A stretch of 64,000 bases of DNA from an uncultured Prevotellaceae bacterium (lineage in GTDB: Bacteria > Bacteroidota > Bacteroidia > Bacteroidales > Bacteroidaceae): NCBI GenBank assembly GCA_947167515.1, contig CAMVIM010000008.1, positions 1 through 64,000 of the forward strand. Direction: 5' to 3'. Below the pieces are notes generated by a model that worked only from the letters and a program-made list of their open reading frames with translations, was not told where the DNA came from and searched no databases. Positions 57,653 through 64,000 of this stretch are shown here, one piece after another (within the stretch, counting starts at the first letter, position 1; each line of letters starts with the position of its first letter). Position numbers and translations under genes: made by a program.

Positions 57653-60013
57653 TTGGAGAATTATTTAGATACGTTCAACCCACCGCAGAGGGCGGCTGTG
57701 GAATATTGTGACGGCCCTTCTTTGGTGATTGCAGGTGCAGGTTCGGGGAAGACGAGGGTGCTGACCTACAAGATTGCCTACCTGATGGAACATGGCTATC
57801 AGCCTTGGTCGATTTTGGCCTTGACGTTTACGAACAAGGCGGCAGGCGAGATGAAAGACCGCATTGCCAAGATTGTCGGGGTGGATTATGCGCGGATGTT
57901 GTGGATGGGCACCTTTCACAGTATTTTTCTCCGCATCCTTCGGCAGGAACATGAACGGATTGGCTTTTCATCCAACTTCACCATCTACGATGCCGCCGAC
58001 AGCAAGAGCTTGGTCAAGTCCATCATCAAGGAGATGGAACTCGATGACAAGACCTACAAGGCGGGCAATGTGCTTGCCACAATCAGCAACTGCAAGAACC
58101 AGCTGGTGACGGCTGAGCAGTACGCTTCCAATCCTGCAAATCGGCAGGGGGACGCAAGGCGCAACATGGCTGCATTGGGACAGATTTTCCTTCGCTACAG
58201 CAACCGTTGCCGACAGAGCGACGCGATGGACTTCGATGACATTCTGCTCTACACCTATCTGCTCTTTGAACAGCATCCCGACGTGCTGGAAAAATGGGAA
58301 CGGCGTTTCCGCTATGTGCTGGTGGATGAGTATCAGGACACGAACTTTGCGCAGCACCGCATTGTGTGGCAACTGACACGCCAACACCAGCATGTGTGTG
58401 TGGTGGGAGACGATGCACAAAGCATTTATAGTTTTCGTGGTGCAAATATCGACAACATTCTGACTTTCCAAAAGATATATGATGGTGCGCGACTGTTTAA
58501 GTTGGAGAGAAACTACCGCTCCACGCAGAATATTGTAGAGGCGGCAAACAGCTTGATCAAGAAGAACAGCCATCAGATTCAGAAGGATATTTTCTCGGAG
58601 AATGATAGGGGAGAGAAGCTGCACGTGATGGATACGCACTCGGACATTGAGGAGGCGAAAATGGTGGTGAATGCCATCCGTGCCATCAAGCGAAGAGAGG
58701 GAAGTGAGTACTCCGATTTTGCCATCCTCTACCGAACGAACGCGCAGAGCCGTGTGTTTGAGGACACGATGCGAAAGGAGGGATTGCCCTACCGCATCTA
58801 TGGAGGCCTTTCCTTCTATCAGCGCAAGGAAATCAAGGATGTGATTGCCTATTTCCGTTTGGCAGTCAATCCGAATGATGAGGAAGCATTCAAACGCGTC
58901 ATCAACTATCCAGCACGAGGCATCGGACAAACTACGGTGATGAAAATACTGGCGGCAGCGACGGAGCATGGAGTGAGCCTCTGGACAATCATCAACAACC
59001 CAGATCGGTATGGGTTGGGCGTGAACAAAGGGACGCTGACGAAGATTGGAACCTTCCGCGAACTGATTACCTCGTTCATTGAGAATGCGCAGAAACTTCC
59101 TGCCAATCAGGTGGGCACGATGATTGTGAAGCAGAGCGGCATCATCGCCGACATCTACCAGGACAAGACGCCAGAGAACCTTTCGCGTCAGGAGAATGTG
59201 GAGGAACTGGTCAACGGTATGCAGGACTTCTGCGATATGCGCATGGAGGAAGGCAACGAAAACATCTCCTTGAGCGACTATCTGTCTGAGGTGTCGCTGA
59301 TGAGCGATGTGGATAGCGACAAGGGCGACGATGGGCACAAGATTACCCTCATGACCATCCATTCCGCCAAGGGATTGGAGTTCGACACCATCTTTGTGGT
59401 GGGGCTTGAAGAGGGACTCTTCCCCAGCGATATGGTTTCAGGCAATCCGCGAGAGATGGAGGAGGAACGCCGATTGTTCTACGTTGCCATCACACGTGCC
59501 AAGACCCATTGCTACCTCTCCTATGCCCAATGCCGTTTCCGTTATGGACAGATGGAATTTTCCTCCCCCAGCCGCTTCCTCAAAGACATCGACCCCAAAT
59601 ATCTGGACAAACAGCAAAGCATGTTCTCCTCGCGACGAAGCATCGACGATGAAGTGCAACTGCCTTGGGCACGACGCGGTAGCTTGTTTGGCAATACCGA
59701 AAGGCAAGACACTCCACGTCCCTTTCGTCCCACCATCCCTTCCGTCAAGCCTGTTCCTGCAGCAAGACCCATGCCAACAGCAAGACCCCTGTCGTCCACA
59801 TCTCAAACGACTTCCTCGCCGCATGGTCTTCCTCCCAATAATAGAGGGGGAGGATTGAAGGAGGGGGTCTTTATCCTCCACAACCGCTTTGGCCGTGGCA
59901 AAGTTCTCCGCATCGAAGGCACTGGCGACAGCACCAAAGCCACCGTCCAGTTCGAGAACGTCGGAACCAAACAGCTGCTGCTGAAATTCGCAAAATTTGA
60001 GGTGTTAGATTGA
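57653..60013 (+). CDS. UvrD/PcrA-type DNA helicase
   Basis: A 786-residue SF1 helicase. Walker A is AGAGSGKTRVL, motif II VLVDEYQDTNFAQ, motif III VVGDDAQSIYSFRGA, and motif VI VAITRAKTHCYL. A Pro/Ser-rich linker (about 665-730) leads to a PcrA-type C-terminal Tudor-like domain (FGRGKVLRIEGTG). Unwinds DNA in repair. The best frame has no ATG at the start: TTG at 57653 gives MENYLDTFNPPQRAAVEY, which matches the usual N-terminus. nspC follows 6 bases later. Confidence 0.93.
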   Translation: MENYLDTFNPPQRAAVEYCDGPSLVIAGAGSGKTRVLTYKIAYLMEHGYQPWSILALTFTNKAAGEMKDRIAKIVGVDYARMLWMGTFHSIFLRILRQEHERIGFSSNFTIYDAADSKSLVKSIIKEMELDDKTYKAGNVLATISNCKNQLVTAEQYASNPANRQGDARRNMAALGQIFLRYSNRCRQSDAMDFDDILLYTYLLFEQHPDVLEKWERRFRYVLVDEYQDTNFAQHRIVWQLTRQHQHVCVVGDDAQSIYSFRGANIDNILTFQKIYDGARLFKLERNYRSTQNIVEAANSLIKKNSHQIQKDIFSENDRGEKLHVMDTHSDIEEAKMVVNAIRAIKRREGSEYSDFAILYRTNAQSRVFEDTMRKEGLPYRIYGGLSFYQRKEIKDVIAYFRLAVNPNDEEAFKRVINYPARGIGQTTVMKILAAATEHGVSLWTIINNPDRYGLGVNKGTLTKIGTFRELITSFIENAQKLPANQVGTMIVKQSGIIADIYQDKTPENLSRQENVEELVNGMQDFCDMRMEEGNENISLSDYLSEVSLMSDVDSDKGDDGHKITLMTIHSAKGLEFDTIFVVGLEEGLFPSDMVSGNPREMEEERRLFYVAITRAKTHCYLSYAQCRFRYGQMEFSSPSRFLKDIDPKYLDKQQSMFSSRRSIDDEVQLPWARRGSLFGNTERQDTPRPFRPTIPSVKPVPAARPMPTARPLSSTSQTTSSPHGLPPNNRGGGLKEGVFILHNRFGRGKVLRIEGTGDSTKATVQFENVGTKQLLLKFAKFEVLD

Positions 60014-60019
60014 ATTTAT

Positions 60020-61186
60020 ATGACATTATTGGAAAAGAATTTGGATAGGATTCCATCACCATGTTATGTGATGGAGGAGGCGTTGCTGCGGAGAAACCTG
60101 GAGTTGATTCGCGGTGTGGCTGAGCGTGCGGATGTGGAAATCATCTTGGCGTTTAAGGCGTTTGCCTTGTGGAAGAGTTTCCCGATTTTCAGAGAGTATA
60201 TCAGTTGTACGACAGCTTCGTCGCTGTTTGAGGCTCGGCTGGCGAAGGATGAGTTTGGCAGCAGGGCGCACACGTATTCGCCTGCTTATACGGAGGAAGA
60301 GTTTGAGGAGATTTTGGATTGTTCGAGCCATATCACGTTCAATTCGCTGAGCCAATATGAGCGGTTTGCGCCGAAGGTGAAGGGGAGGGCTTCTGTAGGG
60401 TTACGGGTCAATCCTGAATATAGTGAAATTGAGACGGAACTGTATAATCCTTGTGCGGCTGGGTCGCGATTCGGCGTGTTGGCAAAAGATTTGCCAACCA
60501 CTTTGCCGACGGATGTGGAGGGATTCCATATCCATTGTCATTGCGAGTCGGGCAGCGATGTGTTTGCACGAACCTTGGTGCATATAGAGGAGAAGTTCTC
60601 GGGTTGGTTCCCACAGTTGAAATGGATTAACTTTGGGGGTGGGCATCTGATGACGCGGAAGGATTACGACGTGGAGTTGCTCGTCAGGACTTTGCAGGAT
60701 TTTCATGTGCGCTATCCACACCTGAAGGTCATCCTCGAACCAGGCAGTGCTTTCGCTTGGCAAACAGGACCTCTTGTTGCTCAAGTGGTGGATGTTGTGG
60801 AGAACAGCGGGGTGAAGACAGCCATCATCAACGCCAGCTTCACGTGTCACATGCCTGACTGTCTGGAGATGCCTTACAAGCCTGCCATCCGATATGCGGA
60901 AACGCTGGAAGAGGAAGACCTCGATACGGCGAGGACAAAGCCTCACACCTATCGCATTGGTGGCAATTCCTGTCTTTCTGGGGATTTCATGGGTTTGTGG
61001 CAGTTCGACCACGAACTTCAGATTGGGGAACGGCTGATTTTCGAGGACATGATTCACTACACGACGGTGAAGACCAACATGTTCAATGGCATCGGGCATC
61101 CTTCCATCGGGATGTTGCGTGAGGATGGAACATTTGAGTTGTTCCGTCGATACACATACGAAGATTATCGCAACAGAATGTGCTGA
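60020..61186 (+). CDS. nspC: carboxynorspermidine decarboxylase
   Basis: A 388-residue PLP enzyme. PLP lysine is at about 46 (LAFKAFALW). The C-terminal GGNSCLSGDFMG supplies the active-site Cys. It makes norspermidine or spermidine from the carboxy precursor, the polyamine route typical of Bacteroidota. Translationally close to the helicase, convergent with the receptor gene. Confidence 0.94.
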   Translation: MTLLEKNLDRIPSPCYVMEEALLRRNLELIRGVAERADVEIILAFKAFALWKSFPIFREYISCTTASSLFEARLAKDEFGSRAHTYSPAYTEEEFEEILDCSSHITFNSLSQYERFAPKVKGRASVGLRVNPEYSEIETELYNPCAAGSRFGVLAKDLPTTLPTDVEGFHIHCHCESGSDVFARTLVHIEEKFSGWFPQLKWINFGGGHLMTRKDYDVELLVRTLQDFHVRYPHLKVILEPGSAFAWQTGPLVAQVVDVVENSGVKTAIINASFTCHMPDCLEMPYKPAIRYAETLEEEDLDTARTKPHTYRIGGNSCLSGDFMGLWQFDHELQIGERLIFEDMIHYTTVKTNMFNGIGHPSIGMLREDGTFELFRRYTYEDYRNRMC

Positions 61187-61194
61187 GCATGAGC

Positions 61195-64000
61195 TTAGAA
61201 GCGGCCACCGCCGCCTCCGCCACCGTTTCCACCTCGGCCACCGCCTCCGAAGCCACCACGGCCGCCGCCTCTTTCTCCACGACCTTCACCTCGTCCTTCA
61301 CGACCGCCTTCTGCATCGAAGTCAGGACGCTCGTTCATGAAGTTGCGCATATTGCGGAGGTTTTGACGTGCTTCTTGGGTGCCAAAGAGGTTAAACCGCC
61401 AGATGAAGTGAGCCATCACATAGCTGTAGATGCTGTTGGTTTCGCGGTCGGAACGAGAATAGGCGCTGATGGTGCGGCTGATGTTGCTGCGCCTGTGGAG
61501 GATGTCGTAGGCTTGCAGCGAGACAGTTGCCTGCTTCCGTTTCAGGAATCGGTAGCTCACTTGAGCATTCCAGATGAGTTCGTTGGTGTTCATGTTGGCT
61601 GATGAATAGCCGCGACGTGAACTCATGTTGATGTCGGTGGAGAAGCCGAAGCCATTATTGAAGTTTCCAGTAGAGGAGAGGCCGTAGTGGAAGTTGAAGG
61701 TGTTCTGATTGCTGGCTTCCACCATCTCGCTCATGGTCTTTGACCAGGTGATGCTTCCGTTTGCACGGATGTCGAAGTTGTTCAGTCGTAGCGTCAGGCT
61801 CAGGTTTTCTCCCAGCGTGGTCTGCTTCACATCATTTTTGAAGGTTTCATGATTCTGATAGATGTAACCCACATTGTGTCGCAGGGAGGCAGAAGTGTTC
61901 GTGTTCAGCGTTAGCTTTTCCCACCCCAGCGGTGTGTTGAAGCCCACGTTGCCGTTGATGCCCCAGTTTCCGTTGATGTTTTCTGGACGTGTCGTTTGTC
62001 CACCCGTCTCTGCGTTGTACTCAGTGCGATTGCTGATGCTGTTTTGTGTGGTGTTGAAAGAGAAGCGGCCGAAAATGGACTGCTGGGTATTTTGCAGATA
62101 GTTGTTGTAGTCGAGGTTGATGTTGTGGGTGAATGATGGTTTCAGATTGGGGTTACCCTCACGGATGTTGAGCGGGTTGCTGTTATCCGTCAGGTTGAAG
62201 AGGTTGGTCATGTCGGGCTGTTGTGTGTTGCCTCGGTAGGTGAGGCGAAGCGTGTGCTGCCTGGTGAATCGGAAGCGCGCGTTGAGGGTGGGGGAGATGC
62301 GCGAGATGTTGCGGCTGGCTATGGTGTCGAGTCCTTGATACTGATACACCATCTTTTGGTTTTGCTCTTCGATGCGGATGCCTGCGCTGATGTTGAGCAA
62401 CTGTGTGATGTAGCGCAACGAGAAGTCAATGTTGTGTGTCTTGTTGATGTTGTCGGTGTAGCGTGAGAGCGAGTCGCTCAGGAAGTCGAAATAGTTGGGT
62501 GGCAGCATGCCGTACTGTCCGTAGTTCTCCCACAGTTCGCGCCCAATCTCGTCAGCTTTGGCAAAGTCGAAGGTCTGTCCGTCCGAATGGCGTTTGGAAT
62601 AGTTGTAGCTGTAATTGAGTTGAGCGAACAGGTTGCGCATGATGGGCTCTGAATAAGAGAGTCCCACGCTAAAGTTCTTATTGTCCGAAGGGTTGTTGCG
62701 GTGGCGGTAGGTCAGGTCGGTGGAGTCGTTTCGCTGGTGATAGATGACGTTTGAGTAGTTGTAACTCTTGTTCTTGTTGTCGCTGATGGAGCCATTGAGA
62801 CGCAAGCTGATGTTGCGGCCATTGGTGCCTCTCACTGCACTGGGGCCAAACCATGGCTTGCCCCTCAGACGACGATTGAGCATGAGGTTTCCGCTCACGT
62901 TGTAGTTGTCACCGTTGCTCCAGTTGGTGGACGTGTTCTCGTTGATTTTGATGTCGTTGCTGATTTCGTCAATTTGTGCCAAAGGGTCAGAGACACCATT
63001 CTGATAGGGGTCATCGTTGAATGTGGCAGACGCATTGCTCGATGAGCTCTTGGAGTCACCTGTGGAGAAACGTGGTTGAAAAAGCAGTGTGGTGAGTGAG
63101 TCAATTTTCCATTCCGCCTTGAAGTCTCCGTTGATGTTCTTGTTTCTGTTTGTGTTTGTGTTGTGGCTATTGCTGAATGAAGCGTTGGTGGAGACGAAAT
63201 TCTGCGAACTGTTGTAAGAGCGATTGTTTGTTTTGTTATAGTTGAGTCGGATGTTGCCGCCAAACTCGAAATTCTTTACGTCGAACACCAGCCGTCCGCC
63301 CACTTGTTTGTTGATGGTGTTGCCGTTGTTGCCCGTGTTGTTTTGCGAGCCGATCACGTTCGATTGTAGTTTTTCCGAAAAGCGGTTGATCATGAGTCGT
63401 CCCGAATAGCGTTCGTGAGTGCCGTATGCAGCATCCACATTGCCGAACCATCCTTGCTGCATGCCCTTCTTGATGGTCAGGTCAATCACCGTTTCCTCCT
63501 CGCCGTCGTCGATGCCCGTGATGCGGCTGAAGTCCGACTGCCTGTCATACGTTTTCACCTTGTCGACAATCTCGGCAGGCAGGTTCTTCATCGACATGTT
63601 CTGGTCGTTGCCAAAAAACTCCTTACCGCCCACCATGATCTTCTTCACCGTCTTGCCGTTCACCTTCACCACGCCGTCCTCGATCGTCACGCCTGGCAAT
63701 TTCTTGATGAGTTCCTCCAGCACACTCCCTTCCGGCACCTTGAAGGCATCGGCGTTGAAGATGAGCGTATCTTCCTTCACTTCCACCTCCTTCATCTGCG
63801 CTGTCACCACTGCCTGCTTCAGTTCCACCGTGTTCGGAGTGAGCAGCACCGTTCCGATGGTCAGCGTTCCCTTGTTCTCTTTCCGCTTCACTGTGATGGG
63901 GCGGTAGAAGGTGCGATAGCCGATGTACGACACCCGCAGCAGATACGAGCCATCCTTCACTTTCTTGATGTTGAACGAGCCATCGAGAGCCGTGGCGATA
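61195..64000 (-). CDS. TonB-dependent receptor-like outer membrane protein, partial
   Basis: The gene runs off the right edge, so its 5' end is missing; 935 codons are visible. The frame continues upstream of the GTG at 63960 as IATALDGSFNIKKVKDG, part of a CarboxypepD_reg-like domain. A plug domain (EDTLIFNADAFKVPEGS, VKVNGKTVKKIMVGGKEFF) follows, then a large beta-barrel rich in Asn and Thr. The C-terminus is a Gly/Arg-rich tail (GGGRGGFGGGGRGGNGGG), which is odd for a barrel protein. Family: outer-membrane beta-barrel of the Bacteroidota regulatory-like type. Confidence 0.9.
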   Translation of the reverse strand, partial: IATALDGSFNIKKVKDGSYLLRVSYIGYRTFYRPITVKRKENKGTLTIGTVLLTPNTVELKQAVVTAQMKEVEVKEDTLIFNADAFKVPEGSVLEELIKKLPGVTIEDGVVKVNGKTVKKIMVGGKEFFGNDQNMSMKNLPAEIVDKVKTYDRQSDFSRITGIDDGEEETVIDLTIKKGMQQGWFGNVDAAYGTHERYSGRLMINRFSEKLQSNVIGSQNNTGNNGNTINKQVGGRLVFDVKNFEFGGNIRLNYNKTNNRSYNSSQNFVSTNASFSNSHNTNTNRNKNINGDFKAEWKIDSLTTLLFQPRFSTGDSKSSSSNASATFNDDPYQNGVSDPLAQIDEISNDIKINENTSTNWSNGDNYNVSGNLMLNRRLRGKPWFGPSAVRGTNGRNISLRLNGSISDNKNKSYNYSNVIYHQRNDSTDLTYRHRNNPSDNKNFSVGLSYSEPIMRNLFAQLNYSYNYSKRHSDGQTFDFAKADEIGRELWENYGQYGMLPPNYFDFLSDSLSRYTDNINKTHNIDFSLRYITQLLNISAGIRIEEQNQKMVYQYQGLDTIASRNISRISPTLNARFRFTRQHTLRLTYRGNTQQPDMTNLFNLTDNSNPLNIREGNPNLKPSFTHNINLDYNNYLQNTQQSIFGRFSFNTTQNSISNRTEYNAETGGQTTRPENINGNWGINGNVGFNTPLGWEKLTLNTNTSASLRHNVGYIYQNHETFKNDVKQTTLGENLSLTLRLNNFDIRANGSITWSKTMSEMVEASNQNTFNFHYGLSSTGNFNNGFGFSTDINMSSRRGYSSANMNTNELIWNAQVSYRFLKRKQATVSLQAYDILHRRSNISRTISAYSRSDRETNSIYSYVMAHFIWRFNLFGTQEARQNLRNMRNFMNERPDFDAEGGREGRGEGRGERGGGRGGFGGGGRGGNGGGGGGGRF

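Noticed and set aside
57968-59362. 464-residue minus-strand frame opposite the helicase
   Set aside because: Shadow frame; the helicase motifs on the plus strand are complete.

Overview
The window comes from a Bacteroidota genome, most likely Prevotella or a close relative within Bacteroidales. Promoters carry the TAnnTTTG -7 element with TTTG about 20 bases upstream, ribosome binding sites are mostly weak or absent, and the gene set fits: an interpain-like C10 protease, oadGAB, a DUF4831 protein, a 5-fold beta-flower protein, a TonB-dependent receptor and NspC. These assignments rest on reading motifs, not on database searches.

Region 1 (240-5772) looks like a type II-C CRISPR locus whose cas genes are gone. 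On the left are two repeats and one spacer (240-362). On the right are an apparently intact tracrRNA gene (5688-5772), the divergent cas9 promoter and the first nine cas9 codons (5540-5566, minus strand). Where cas9-cas1-cas2 should lie there is an AT-rich four-gene operon (675-5514): an HTH regulator, a HEPN-like protein with an R-x4-H motif, a protein with an internal tandem duplication, and an HSP90-like ATPase fused to a DUF3883 nuclease-like domain. I read this as an uncharacterised defence cassette that replaced Cas9.

Region 2 (6069-28835) is a signalling or conflict island. It holds three membrane-anchored TIR proteins, each with a different sensor-like C-terminus (FG-GAP/EF-hand-like, 14 WD40 repeats, FGE-sulfatase), plus a TIR remnant. 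It also holds a secreted TPR-CHAT protease-like protein, a BatD-like/vWA protein, a TM-coiled-coil protein and a two-TM channel-like protein with a TrkA-N-like region and a C-terminal RyR domain. Because TIR enzymes can make cyclic ADP-ribose from NAD+, a TIR to RyR-channel pathway is an attractive hypothesis. Five of these genes (one the remnant) share a CTAACCTA box just downstream of the promoter. A replication module (primase/helicase, CHC2 primase, DUF5675-like protein, HU-like protein) sits inside the island on the plus strand.

Region 3 (29046-64000) is mostly chromosomal housekeeping: Fe-alcohol dehydrogenase, PrsW, C10 protease and a small partner, ComF, the sodium-pumping decarboxylase oadGAB, pgeF-obgE-adk-hpt, nnr, aquaporin, two tRNA-Asp, gyrA, kdsB, PBP1A, a CMD-family protein, a HAD phosphatase, a UvrD-type helicase, nspC, and an outer-membrane receptor cut by the window edge. 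Several families of short intergenic repeats are scattered through it.
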